64,000 bases of DNA from Spirometra erinaceieuropaei (GCA_902702965.1 CACRXP010000667.1:149955-213954), one strand, 5' to 3'. Shown: positions 12,551 through 24,239, counted from the stretch's first letter. Made by a program: numbers and translations. Notes: generated by a model not told the origin, from the sequence alone.

Positions 12551-12604
12551 TAACTAAGCTCTTGTCCCAGCGATCATATCGCCTTCTTCAAGACCGTCTC
12601 CTGC

Positions 12605-13273
12605 GACTCGTCTCTTCGCTTATATTGGTAAGTCGACCTATTAGCCACTATAATTAAGTAAACTCTGGATAGGCAAGTCGAGTTACGGAAAGACGTTCGC
12701 CTCCTTAAGAGAATTAAGCCAACGTATTATACTAGTGTATTTCAGCAGAGATGAGACCAAATTTAGGCAACGTAGATTTAGACCTACCTTTTCGCAATCC
12801 CGTCGACTCCGACTCGGAATAAGGCCCAGGCTTCGCTCACAAGGCTCAGCAAACGTTTTCGACTTTTTTAAATCAAAACCACTTTCAAGTAACATGAGGC
12901 CCTTTCAAAAAAATCCCTAACAGCTGGATTGTTCTGGTAAATCCCAAGAAAAATGATTGCTCTTGATAAGATGTAAACGAAGAATGCGAATCAAATGATA
13001 ATTAAGTTATGATATGCTTGGAAGGCTATTTAGGACAATTTGCAGTAGAAATGCGTGAAGGCCAAGCATTATGAAACATCAGATCCTTTCCCTATACCTC
13101 AATATGATATCTGATACGAGGGTTCAGAGGGTTGTTTAAGATTTCCTGGTTTTCTGATGTCGTTGAGTCCTCAGTCGACCTATTAGTTTTGTTGTTTGTT
13201 CCTTTGAATACTGGAGTATTTACGTGAGCGGATAATAAAACTTCACTGTCCCCAAGATAATGACCTGTCTTAC
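12605..13273. other. No recognised feature
   Basis: AT-rich spacer. The frames 12683-12895 (-) and 12735-12920 (+) are mirror shadows with no known domain. Confidence 0.4.
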
Positions 13274-13345
13274 CTTGGCGATGCTTTGCCCGTCGAGGTG
13301 GATCAGCTGGTGCAGGCGTATCGTTTTCGAAAATGTTTGGACTGG
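13274..13345 (-). CDS. Candidate 72-bp internal exon
   Basis: On the minus strand a strong acceptor (long T/C run ending cttttcag) precedes 72 bases that end with a near-perfect donor (CAAG|gtaaga). Two frames stay open. One, in phase 1-1, reads SPNIFENDTPAPADPPRRA. The other, in phase 0-0, reads TIRLHQLIHLDGQSIAK. Phase 1-1 would agree with the introns of the lectin gene upstream on the same strand, for which this could be a tail exon, but 20 kb separate them and no linking exon is proven. No domain recognised. Confidence 0.4.
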
Positions 13346-15446
13346 CTGAAAAGGTGAAAAAAGGAAAATAAATCTAACGATAAGGGTTTTCAGGGGGTCT
13401 CATCCCGTTCAGTTGTTTCTGTACCGACTCTAGACTTCTTGCAGAACCAGAATGCACAAATGCATTACAAATTTTCACACCATTGCGCGAAGCAGTGGGA
13501 ATCGCGGCTTGCAAGTTATTGCTTCAAAGTTGTTTTGTCTACGGCTTGAGAAGGACACGCCTCAATTACTGGCAAAGGTGTTTGCATAATTAGTGTCGCT
13601 TTGATGTCTGTGTAGAAGTTTCTAAATGTTCAGAACATCCTTAACGGAAGTCTTGAACAGATCAGCGACTTGGCCAACCCATTTTGGCCGGCGTCCTATG
13701 TATGTTTATTGCTGCCTATGTCGGTGGATATGATGCCGACAACTGTGGTATTACAGGTGATTATTATTATGACCGTGAGAGAGAAGGAAGAGGATGATAA
13801 AAACAGGAAGACGAAGAGAAAGGAGGAGGAGGAGGAGGAGGAGGAGGAGGAGGAGGAGGAGGAGGGGGAGGAAGAGAAGCGAGCGGACAAAGAAAACTTA
13901 GACAAAGCATATTACAAAGCTGTCGGCGCACCTCGAACATCCGTTGAGTTAGAGATTACCAGCTTAATCCAACACATTTACCAAACGACGGACGCAAAGA
14001 AAATAGATGTTGACAATATATTGTGGTCATGAGAAAGGGTCACTTTCCTTACGCTAGATTCATTTTTTTATAACAGTACAATTTGAAATACATCATATAA
14101 GCTTGACCAGTAACGCTTCTTGCTGGCCTTGATGGACGACGTAGGATTCACAAGTTACGGGGGACTGACGGAAACGCAAACTCCAGCAATGCTTCAGTCT
14201 ACGTCACTTCCTAATTCATAAATTCCCACGCATGTCAAAGTTATCAAAAACCATTCGAATAGACGCACCCCTGGTTGCGTTTCTAAAGCATGTGCTTGAA
14301 CGGAAATCAGACCTCTAATTCCAAAATGATTAATGGGCAAAGATGAGACATGCCGTATATTAGGCTATGTCCACTTCAAAGGTCACTGCACACGCTGCCT
14401 AGCAGGCAGTTATTCCAAAAGTGCACTTGCCCAAAGTTACTTTGCACAGTCGCGTTAGTAAGACAAAGAACTGAGTAAAAATCGTTGAAGTTTCTGATAT
14501 GGTCCATCGTAGTCGGTGCCTAACTGACCCCTGCAATCACTGGAATCAGGCATGCGTAGACACAATGTAGCTAATCGGCGGAAGACTGCTTTCCGATAGT
14601 TACGGACCATGATCTCAAACTGGATCACGTCATCAATTTCACAGTCACGGATATGACTACTCGGACTAGGAGCAATGTAGCCTGTTCGTCGTGGGAGACT
14701 GAAACATCGTGAAATTTCAACAACCGCAAGTCACGTAGTTCACCACTATCTTGTGGATGCAGTAGTTCTTTGGCCCGGCATTCGTTTATAGTGAAGTAGA
14801 CTAACGATAAACCTTCTCTACTTCACCGCTTTTTTGTTTTGATAACGAGAAGGTGAACATGGTCGGAGTTGTGCTGAACACAGTGACCGTGGCGAGGTGT
14901 ATGCGGGCCACGGGCACGGACGTAATGGTTCCTAACTGTTCGCGTTCCAGAATTCATCCAAGCAGTATCTCCGACCGCATATAAATGAGAGTGCACAAAT
15001 TCTACAATAAGATGGGGCCGTTGCAGCCTAACCCCTAATCCTGAGCAGGATGGTGCTATCCCTTAATTTGATAGCTTTCCAAGCCACGACTTTTAGCGCG
15101 TCATATTAGATTCAGACAAGTCAAATTGATTAAACTGATGAATGCACTAACTTTCGGTCATAATGAATTCCTCTCCGGTGTTACTTTTATTCTGCGTACA
15201 TCAATGGCCTCTTCATGTTACATAGGCTGGTCCTGAAATTGGGTGCAATGACTGAAAAGTCATTGTCTACTGCGTGATCCGTACGGTCTCGCGTCCTTCA
15301 TGCGCTCCCCACCGTACGTGAGAGGTGTCACAGAGGACGTATTCTAATCTCTCTTTCAAGGGAGAATTGAAATATTCAATGAGTCGTCAGCCTATTAGGC
15401 CACAAATTTTAACGTGTCATGATGGATTCGGACGCGTGAAGTCAAT
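13346..15446. other. No recognised gene; AGG microsatellite and repeat-like segment
   Basis: Contains the AGG repeat at 13821-13873. The segment 15018-15180 starts with 'gcctaacccctaat' and shares a block with 5960-6070. The 120-codon frame at 13670-14032 is open mainly because of the AGG tract (polyglutamate) and has no other support. Confidence 0.4.
13821..13873 (+). repeat. (AGG)n trinucleotide repeat
   Basis: About 17 near-perfect agg units followed by gggggagga. It would read as polyglutamate or polyserine depending on strand and frame. Confidence 0.95.
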
Positions 15447-15732
15447 TCTGTCAGATGTGGTTATGCAGCCACACCTGAAGTAAGCAAACGTCAGCCACCT
15501 GTAATACGTGACCGGTTGTAATATGGGTTTTTACAGGTGGAGCCGGGGAACGCACAGGCGACGAGGTCAAGTAGTTGTATGCAAAAGAAGAGCTACTGGG
15601 AATGAGCGGTTATACTTTGAATGGTTGAGAAATAGTAGCCATAACCCCTAAACCTAATCCCTATCCATAACCCTAACCCCTAACGCTGACCCTCACAGTA
15701 TTGTGTACATCAGATGGGGCTGCATAACCACA
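15447..15732 (-). mobile_element. Terminal-inverted-repeat element enclosing TTAGGG-like DNA, copy 2
   Basis: Reverse-complement copy of 10878-11231. The ends are 'gatgtggttatgcagcc' and 'ggctgcataaccacatc', a near-perfect 17-bp inverted repeat. The ccctaa-like tract is at about 15648-15700 and the common core (acctgtaatac, cgcacaggcgacgaggtc, ttgtatgcaaaagaag) at 15490-15590. Non-coding. Confidence 0.8.
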
Positions 15733-16985
15733 TCCTACCATAAATTCTTAGGGGAAACTTCCCTGAACCACCATAAGGGTGCCGTACTATTTGCATCACC
15801 CGTCCCCCTCTCTCTCCCATGCAACTGCGAGCTGTTCGAGCCATATACACCATCGTGAAGCAACACCTCTGTTTATTGCGTGCCGTGGGCAAACTCGGCG
15901 ATACTTAGAGGTTTTCGCCAACTCCGCACAACCGGAAAAGCGTCTGCTGCAAGAAACTGCGTCCTCTGTTTTGGTACAATTCAATATCGGCCTAGCCTTT
16001 TTGGGGTATGTGTGCCTCTCGCCCTCAAACAGAAGCCTGACCCGTAATCTTCAGCGACAGAACTGAGCACCGATTAGTTATGCCTTCCCGTATCCTCAAA
16101 ACTCCACATTGCTTACGTAATCACATTTGAAGAGATTACAAAATGATTGTTTCTAACGAAAAACCGGTTGAGATACGTTTTTCAGTTTAGCAATATGTGA
16201 GCGCTTAAGGATAGGAAAATAACGCACCATTCAGTATGGCTCATAAGGTCGAAACACAAGAATTCTTAACAGCCCACTAATGCTTAACATACCAGAAATC
16301 TGCGTGGCATATAATGGGCAATAGTTAGACATATTAGAAAAAGACACACACAATTTTCTTAGAGCTAATCTTACTTCTGTGAATTAAGAGATGCTCATTA
16401 CAAAGCTTGTCGTTTTAACTTACTCTTTGTTGTTCGAATACGTGAACACTCTGAAAATTCGTTTCGGAAACACTTTTCGTTTGTAAACGTCCAGATATGT
16501 ATTTGACCCTCCTATCCGCCAATGTATTTATCGATCTTACAAAGTGTGAATTTGACTTAATTGAGTAATCGTGGTCGTCTAGTTTTAAAACCACATATCT
16601 GCCTCTTGGATGGGTTCTTCCTTGTTACAACAGTTAATTACCGAATCATTATCATTGATGACGCATAGCCGCAGTCAATGACAAGGCCCGTCTCTTCTAG
16701 TAGCAAGTGTATACGCGCGCGCGCCACGGTAAGCCACCTGTTCCTTGTCTTCTTGAAAGCCGATTCTTTGATCCGTGTCTGAGTATGCAAATGTGTCCGC
16801 TCGGGCTGTACTCCTGCTATCGGACCTGGCATGACGATTTCAAAGTTGGTGCTTACAGTCCGTATGCAAAAGGCTGACGCGAACTTCGGAAGCCAAACCC
16901 GGTCGTAGCGTTGCGCGCCAAGTAGGACAATTCATCTGAACACTTTTATACTGTTAAAATTTAGATCTTCTGATACAAATCCCCC
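15733..16985. other. No recognised gene
   Basis: Short frames at 15779-16066 (+) and 15796-15984 (-) are on opposite strands of the same DNA and match nothing I know. Confidence 0.4.
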
Positions 16986-17849
16986 AGGTTTCAAGTATTG
17001 ACTGAAATGGCACAGGTATTTCAAAGTGCTGGTGCTCATCACGCGCGTACCTGATGGTAAACTCAGCACTAAAATGTACAGAAAGGCGACCAATACAACC
17101 CAGCTCCTCAAATATCATTGGTGCAAAAACGGGGCTGTGTGAGGGCGCTTTTCGTCCGGGTAAAAGCGCACTGTAGCGAGCCCGAAGGAAGGATGCAAGG
17201 ACTACAGCATCTCAGGGACCAATTAACAATGAACGGCTACCCATATAGTTTCATCAGCCGCTGCATACGCACGCACCCACGACGGACAAACGGAAAAGAG
17301 ACACCAATAAATTGGCTTTCCCTACCCTACACCAAGAATGTGTTCGAGGCTGCAGAACGCATTGCCATAGAGTTAGGCGTAGGCATCGCTCATCATCTGG
17401 CAGCCACCATGCGTAGCAGGATCAGGAAAATGAATGATCGGCTGGACGCAGGTGAGCAGTCGGGCGTAGTCCATCAAATCCCGTGCCATAACTGTCCTTG
17501 CCACTACACAGGCTGAACAGGGCGACGACTCAGCGCACGAATACCCGAGCACAAACGGGCCGTTCGGAGAGACGACCCACTATCTCAAGTCGCCACTCAC
17601 ACGCTGGAGGAAGGCCATGAGTTCGACTTCGCCAACACGCGAATATTGACGTCAGCCGACAAAAAGACGGGGCGAGAATTGATGGAGGCGTGGGCGCCGG
17701 ACACCAACTCTATCAATAGACACATTGATTTGCCTGCGTGTTATCACGCGCTCCGCCCACGCAGCCACATGGCGCATCTCACATCGTCGCGAAGAGCAAA
17801 CGGCGTCACCACGACGGGGGACCATTGTGGGCCAGGCAGCACAAACTAG
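16986..17849 (+). pseudogene. Penelope-like element: RT C-terminus and GIY-YIG endonuclease
   Basis: 17026-17114 encodes the end of the RT domain (TRVPDGKLSTKMYRKATNTT). After a frameshift near 17115 the frame from 17118 runs through the RT-EN connector (GLQHLRDQLTMNGYP, SLPYTKNVFEAAERIA) into the endonuclease (VVHQIPCHNCPCHYTG). A TGA at 17514-17516 replaces the glutamate of the YTGETGR motif. The same frame then continues TGRRLSARIPEHKRAVRRD, THTLEEGHEFDF, GRELMEAW to 17849. So this is a late-decay copy with one frameshift and one stop; the N-terminal RT is missing. It is not a close copy of the PLE at 11.8 kb (different C-terminus), so at least two lineages are present. Confidence 0.9.
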
Positions 17850-17922
17850 ACCTAGCCACAGACGTAGTCCCCCCCCGCACTGCACAACAATATAAAGGTT
17901 CACACGTTGCTACACTCCCGCA

Positions 17923-17964
17923 GTCTCTGATGATGCACTCCAGTTCGAGTTCGAAAGCTACGGC
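17923..17964 (+). ncRNA. Hammerhead ribozyme motif downstream of PLE ORF
   Basis: GUCU / CUGAUGA / extra U / stem II (GCACUC with GAGUUC, one mismatch) / GAAA / GCUA / CGGC. All core bases C3-A9, G12-A14 and A15.1 are present and the cleavage base is A, which is allowed. The stem III bases AGCU are self-complementary. It lies 74 bases after the PLE stop, where a 3' pLTR belongs. The last stem I pair (U with C) is mismatched. Confidence 0.7.
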
Positions 17965-17989
17965 CAATAAATCTACCGTCCCAGTGATA

Positions 17990-20300
17990 GTGCCTTCGTT
18001 TTCTCTTACTTCGAATTGTGCTTATTGCCGAATTCAGTGTGAGGACTAACTAGCGGTGGGGTTCTCAGAACATGACCCAATTGTGCTAAAGTTCCTCCGA
18101 CCATGATCTTTAAAATGCTTATTAAATTCGGACTAAGAAAATCCAGCCTGAAATTAATGAGATCGAGCTAAGGCGGGATGCGAATCCCCGATTACTGTTA
18201 GCATTGATTGGATGAAGACTGCGCAAGGATGCAGTATCCGATCCCACTCATGAAACGGCGGAAAGAAGAGGGCGATGCTAGACAAAAATTCGGACATACG
18301 GTGTAGTGTCGTGTTGCTTCCATACGCTAAAGTTCTCTACAACTAATCGAAAAAAGTAACCCTTTCAAGAACCCGATCCCCGACCGATAACGAGGGTACC
18401 AAGACACCTCTCGGTGCAAGCAAATGTTGAGCATTTTTCGCAGATATTATAGTTTGTTTTCACAGAAGAGATAAATTGCTTTCCATCAAGTTACGACATC
18501 ATGAAAGCATCAATTACAAAAAGCGGGGACGCAATGAGCCAAGGGAACCTCGTTTTTGTTCCTTGACTGGGGTCGCACACTGCGTCTTTGTCGAAGACTG
18601 CATCGCACTCCCTTTTTCATAAAAAAAACGTGGTGTTTTCTGGATTTATCTGGAACTAGGAAAAGACAGGTACATTTTTTTCGCTTTAGAAAGAATCCCG
18701 TTCAGTTCTTGGGGCTCGGCGCGCCGGCATGATAACCTACATATCTGACAATCGCACAAACGCATGCCTTTACATGCACACAGCGGCGGTACAGCCTCTG
18801 TGTAAATGGCGTGGAACAGCTGATCGGGCGTACAACATGCCGGTGGGAATGAATGCGTACTCAACGGCTCCATCACAGTTGGCTCCCCGACGGTTTGCAC
18901 TAACTGCGGGTGCATTAGCGCCAGGCCGGGAAACAGGTCGCAGAGAACAGGACACGTATCCATTAGCTTTAGGCAGACGAAAATTTATGTTAGGGAATTA
19001 GTCAAAAAGGCTGTTTTCTTCGGCGCTGGCCGGGGCTCCAAGCACGCAAGACTGTGTGAAGTTTGCAGCCGGTGGTGTGACAATTAGCGCGTCGTTTACT
19101 CCTCTACGAGTATGCTGTCCCCAGTAGGAAGGGAAGAGGGACAAAAGGGGATGTGGAACGGAAGCACTTTTGTGAGCTGATGTTAGAGAACGCGCAATAT
19201 CGTCAGTCTCCTATCAGGAGGGCAGTCATCTCACACAATGTAAGTGGCTGTGCTTTGCTAATCGCAGCTGGTCGGCGCAATTTGGTCAACAACCAAGTCT
19301 CTCTCCTGTTAATAACTTTCGGTTTTGCGAATAAAACTTAGGTATCCTGCAAACGGTTTGTGCAAATCTTTGTGTAACCACTTAGTCGCGCTCGGTTAAA
19401 ATGTACTAGAAGTGACGTAGCCTATTGCCGCTTCGAAAACGGTTTTGTTCGTAATCGCGATGACGGAATCCGATAGACCGATACAGTCAAATTCGTGACA
19501 ATGCGACGTAAGTTTAAGTGTAAGTTCATATGAGCTACTCTATTCTACAGGCAAAAGTCATTACAAATTAAGCAGAATACTGTTCTGACTGATATATTAC
19601 ACAACTAAGGCAACAATCGAGCATTCTTTGTGCCATCCATCTTCGATACTCAGGTGTTTCTGGCAAAGCTTCCCTTCCCTGAATTCTAAAGTAATTTCCG
19701 TTTACTGATGCCTTAGAATTTGTTTCCGTTTCTACCGTAGTCATATTAGTGTGGAAACTTCATCATGGCGCCCTCTCATTTGTGACTTCCGTACTTTCAA
19801 ACTGATAGGAAAGAAAGGAAGCATACTAAGTGTCAAGGAGACGGCTGAAGTGCAACAGGTGGTGAGAAAAGGGCGGATTGACATCATTCATATTACCATC
19901 ATCTTTCAGTGGGTCTCTAATTACTGCTCGACATTTCCGGTCGCCTTGACGACAACAACTTGGCGCAGCATCTCGCACTGACCATTATATGGTAAAAGGA
20001 AACCTGTGTCGCCATTGGTTAACTGCGCAGCAGAATCCTGGTTACCGTTCATCAAGACAACCGTGAATGTCAGGAGGTGTTTGAAATATTTGTGCTGATA
20101 TTACGACACAACGCAGGAATAGGAGATAGAGGTGGTTTTATGCTACATTTCAGGAAGCGAACCCATTCCCTACCTTAACCCTAACCTCGACCCGTACTCC
20201 AACATTATCCCTAAGGATGACTTCGCTGGAATCCGACGTAAATGCACCAGAATTACGGGGGTCCCCGCACCCCTGTCCTGATCTAGGGTATACATAAATG
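17990..20300. other. No recognised gene
   Basis: Frames at 18646-18963 (-) and 18729-19001 (+) overlap antiparallel. A short ccctaaccctaac patch lies at about 20173-20190. Nothing else recognised. Confidence 0.4.
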
Positions 20301-20308
20301 ATTTATTG

Positions 20309-20350
20309 ACCTGACGTTTCGGATTCTCACTCGAATCCATCATCAGAGAC
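20309..20350 (-). ncRNA. Intact-looking hammerhead ribozyme core (solo pLTR fragment)
   Basis: The minus strand reads GUCU / CUGAUGA / U / stem II GGAUUC...GAAUCC (six perfect pairs, loop GAGUGA) / GAAA / CGUC / AGGU. Every invariant core base is present. Stem III (ACGU) is only two pairs per monomer but self-complementary between two molecules. Stem I pairs GUCU with AGGU through two wobble pairs. No PLE coding sequence is adjacent, so this is a solo terminal-repeat fragment. It is the best candidate for activity in the window. Confidence 0.75.
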
Positions 20351-20359
20351 ATTCGCAGA

Positions 20360-22769
20360 TAAATGATTCCTACCGGATCGATTCAGTCTAATGCAAATTC
20401 AAGGCTGTGAACAGACACTCTGGCTTTTCAGTTTAACGTCACGGTGGCTCCGGTGCCTTCCGAAGGTAGAATCGTCACTTTTTTACCATGCGTACAGTCT
20501 GCCAACATGCTGCCGACGAGCAAAAATGCGATTATACGACCGCCACCTGACAGGTCCCTCAGGGCTGTTACTAAGAGCTGCATTTTGAACATGTACAGTA
20601 GAATGACATCAGACCTATCCGTAAAAGGAAGCCCGATCATACCAGAAGGGATGTCCAAACCACTTTAAATTTTTTAAACAATTGCGGAAACACGTAGTAT
20701 TTCTGTGGAAAAGACAAAGCAGGAAATTTGCGTGTTATTTTAATGGGGGTCTGTGCAAGCTCATGGAAATGACATGGCATTTTGTCCGCCTCAATTTGTG
20801 TGCTGCATCGTATGACAACTGAAACTAATAATATATGCAAAACTGGAGTACGATGCACAGAATGCAGATAGAGCGGTTCCTTTTCATTTTCTCGTCAGCA
20901 AAGAGAGAGAGAAGAATACTTTAGACTGCAAGGAGCAGTGGACAGTCCATGCAGGTTTTGGATCTCCGGACACTTAAATAAAAGGGACGGTGGGCCCGCA
21001 GAGAGTGTCGCACGAGAACACAGAGCGTGGCACTGTTGCTTGTATTTTGCCGTTTAAAGGTGCTTTCCGTCATGACAGCCAAGTCCGTGGCAACCGAAAC
21101 ACCGCTCAGAATGTGCAAATCAAGAAGAAAAAACGAAAAGTAGTGTGCAGGTGAGAGGAGAGTTAAGAAGTCGACGACCGGGACGACTATCTGGCACATC
21201 CGTTTGTCTCAGAGGTCCGAAAGACGCAGTCAATGTGGGTTTTTTTTAACATCCTACTGCACCAACTGCCATACAGATGCCGTCGGTCAAATCTGTCTTG
21301 TTTAATTCGTTTTTTTGCTTTTCCGACTACTACCTCGCTGACGTTTGTGCGGCAAGTGCATGATGGGCAGGACGATACAAAACGGGGGAATAGGCACGTA
21401 TTTGGTATTCTCCCTGCAAGCTCACGTCGATATTTGATTAATCAAGTAAACCACTGACATCTCTAGCCTGATCGAAGCAATAAGGAATTTCCCAAGCGGA
21501 AGGAATGCCGGCGTAATCTGTTTCGAGAGTGGTGGAACCTTGAGCAGGCATTTTCGGAAAAAAATCGAACAGATCTGAGTGCGAAATCTACTGATAACCC
21601 ACTGTCTGTGCAGTATTGCAGACCTTACTCCTCGATTTCGACCTTCGATCTGAGATTAGAGGAGCAGAAGTATGTTTGGGCAGACCGCGGGTCTCCTTGA
21701 GCTCGATTGCTCAAACGTGTAACCAGTCCTCACCAGGGATAAAATAGTGGACATATGTCAATTAAAACCAAGTTCTGGCTACAAATAACACACTACAAAT
21801 GCAAACGGAGTCTGTGTCACACCAATAGACAAGTTTGTATATCAGGGGAACATCCTTTTTAAAAACCCCAGCACTCATTACTAACTTGTCGGTCTGATCG
21901 CCTAGGCGGGCCAGGCCCGCAGAAGCCTGCCGCCCGCAGGTCAGAAATCGTCGTGGACAGTGTAATACAGCCAGTCAAGAGTGTTAAACAACCCACATTC
22001 AAGGCGATTTCGGAGAAAATTAAAGTGCGGGACGAAGATACCTAACATGGTGGTCATGAAAAGGGGAAATGGTTATCGTTTAAGACGTGCTGAAACATAT
22101 GCGATTATTGTGAAACGACTATGTTTTGTCAATAGCCGACGAGTGGTTGCCTACTGCGGCGAAGTCTCTACGGTCGTTAACAGATTAAAAGGAAAAAGCG
22201 ATGGTAAATGACTTTCTGAAAACCTCTATTGGGCACCTGCAACTCAATTTCCTTATATGGAAAAGCCTAAGAGGGAAACGACGTACGCATCACATAGAAT
22301 GGCCATCCTCCAACCAAACCGAATAGCGGCGAAACAGAGGATTCAAATGCCGCAGACCAAGGGCGCAAACACTCGAGCGCTTCATCGTGTCCGCGTTGTT
22401 AGCTGACATTTAAGGTGTAGTATGATATCGTTGGACATTTCCAGACTTATCGTAATCTGAAGACAGCCACCTCCTTTCTTACATTACAAGACATTACCAC
22501 CTTTTTCAGTATCATCTATAAAGATGCATCCTCGACAGAAGCTGACGAACATCCGTTCCCCCACTTCACTGCAATCGCATGCTAGAACCTAACATTGATG
22601 TGGTCGGTCACTTTCTTCGCAATGCCTGCCGCCACTGTCACACCCACCATGTGCAAGCATTGATTACCTACACCCTCCAAGGACATTAAGACTCATTCGG
22701 TTACATGTGTATGTACACAAGCAATCAGCACATCACACGTCACTTCTGCCTCGGTCATATGCTGCAACG
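20360..22769. other. No proven gene
   Basis: 20428-20658 is open on the minus strand with a hydrophobic run (IIAFLLVGSMLA) and also open on the plus strand. A possible exon (minus, acceptor aaaatgcag, donor CATG|gtaaaa) is open in two frames, so I do not call it. The remainder is unremarkable. Confidence 0.35.
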
Positions 22770-22989
22770 TGTCAGCATAGTCATGACGCGGAGTGCGTTG
22801 TCGTACGTGTAAACGTACACAGAATAACCTTGCCGGGAGACTGGAACGACGGTTTCTGGCTTACTAGCCGTCATTAGCCATCCATATATCCAGTCTCTAA
22901 TTGTGCACCCCCTGAGGTTCGATCCTGCGACCTCTTGGTTAGAAGTCCAATATCCTAACCATTTAGACACGAGCTCCTTGCCTTATCGG
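22770..22989 (-). mobile_element. tRNA-Arg(UCU)-derived SINE, full-length-type copy
   Basis: The minus strand begins (22989 to about 22908) with a tRNA-like head: GGTTAGGATATTGGACTTCT includes an anticodon loop CTTCTAA (anticodon UCU), and a B-box-like GGATCGAACC follows. The body follows (gactggatat, tggctaatgacggc, agtaagccagaaac, ccagtctcccgg). The body is shared with copies at 28.8, 29.8, 30.9 and 61.6 kb. An internal Pol III promoter is implied by the A- and B-box-like blocks. Confidence 0.75.
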
Positions 22990-23254
22990 TTGCCGTCGGT
23001 CATACTAAAGTGTAGATGAATGTTGACATTGGGCAAGAATCCATCAGTGCATTCATCCCTGCTATCGATATAAGCTGCATATTCTTCTCGAAAGCTGCCA
23101 TCAGCAATATATGGGGAGGTTGTTAAACGACATGGTATGTCGATTTCACTCAGAACGGATGATCCGACTACAGAGCATCCCTCTTAATTTCGCTTCTATG
23201 CTACTTTTGTAAGATATCCGGGGCACCGCTTTCACCAATATTGTTTAGTCGCGA

Positions 23255-23430
23255 AGAAGGAGACACGATCACTGGAACAAGAGCTTTTTTAGCCTGATGT
23301 TTCGGATTCTCACCCGAATCCATCATCTGAGACAGAGTCGGATAAGGAGGGTAAACTTCCCAGGTTTTGCAGTATTCATAGGATGTATTTACTGGGCCGC
23401 TACATGCCTATCGCATTTGGCAGCTCCCGA
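23255..23430 (-). mobile_element. Solo PLE terminal repeat (pLTR)
   Basis: Matches the left pLTR of the 11.6-kb PLE in the same orientation: 'gagacacgatcactggaaca', 'gtttcggattctcac', then further on 'gcagtattcataggatgta'. No endonuclease sequence follows. Confidence 0.75.
23292..23333 (-). ncRNA. Hammerhead ribozyme motif, mutated core
   Basis: The minus strand has GUCU, then CAGAUGA (U4 changed) where CUGAUGA is expected, a good stem II (GGAUUC...GAAUCC), GAAAC and AUC. The stem III palindrome ACGU has become ACAU. Probably inactive. Confidence 0.55.
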
Positions 23431-24239
23431 GTGCATGTAGAATGGGAACCAAACCGTGTGGGGCTTGCGTAGACCGAGTCTTGGGCCTTATCAGTTCCCA
23501 CGTCCATCCCCCGCCCATTTCGGTCTTCTTAACTTTCTCTAACCATCGTCATGCGGTGGATGTAAGGACGAAAGGGAAGTCTGCGCGGTATAAGTCTACT
23601 GCGCTATAAATAAATTCGCAAACAAACCTCCCGTGAGAGTAGTTAGTGAGGACTTGGTGGATCTAGTTGTCTAAGTATGAATTACTGTTAGCATGTAGTC
23701 TTGGCAGGATATTGATCGTGTTCCTCTCTGTGTTGTTCGCCAGTTCTCCGTCGGCGTGATAACGGACGATGGCACCCAGAAACGTACATCAGCCCGCCAG
23801 CTGCTTCTGCAATGTGAACTATAGCCGCGGGGTCTTTGTATCCTCTTTTTATTTACAGTGTTTAGTCCACCTCTGTTGCGCATAAAGCTCTCCGTACACT
23901 GGAGACAGGTAGCCATATTGGCCAGTTAAGTAATCAGAACACAATGTTCACCTGCTGGTGAACGCATCTGCTTCTTTCGATAACATGCTGACGACTACGA
24001 TTCTTTGTCTCGTGTGACTGACCATCTCGACTGACTCTAACCGCAAATTTCACTGAAATGGCATTTATGGTACAGAAGCCCGCCTCATGATGCAGCATGT
24101 TGACGAGCCTCAGTTGTCGGTTGTTTCCAGGAGAGATTATAGAGCAGGAGGTCGTTACTTTCTTCGGAACTGAGGTCGCATTTGCGAAATTTATACATAA
24201 CCCCAACACATTGCTTTAACCGTTGGTTTTGATTCCTTT
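23431..24239. other. No recognised gene
   Basis: 23752-23775 (gataacggacgatggcaccc) resembles the inverted-repeat end of the Merlin element at 24240 in the same orientation, perhaps an end of a related, eroded copy. The minus frames 23671-23916 and 23934-24209 are not recognised. Confidence 0.4.

Larger units (their letters stand above)
11578..12604 (+). mobile_element. 5'-truncated Penelope-like element with inverted terminal repeats
   Basis: A GIY-YIG endonuclease remnant (+ strand) is bounded by two copies of the same terminal repeat in opposite orientation. The left copy (about 11578-11750) reads as the reverse complement of the right copy (about 12430-12604). Shared blocks are 'cgctgggacaagag', 'cctgacgtttcggattcct', 'ggttcatgcacaag' and 'ctgcagtat'. 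Penelope-like elements are known to have LTR-like pLTRs in direct or inverted arrangement and hammerhead motifs within them. The RT domain is missing, as in most genomic copies. Confidence 0.85.

Noticed and set aside
13670..14032. 120-codon plus frame with polyglutamate
   Set aside because: It is open because of the AGG microsatellite; the flanks show no domain and there is an equally long frame on the other strand.
20428..20668. Possible transmembrane exon (IIAFLLVGSMLA) for the lectin gene
   Set aside because: Two frames and both strands are open, the hydrophobic run is too short, and the phase does not match the preceding exon in that frame.
22908..22989. Possible functional tRNA-Arg(UCU) gene
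   Set aside because: Joined to the SINE body, with mismatched acceptor and arm stems; sister copies have the same downstream body. It is a SINE head.
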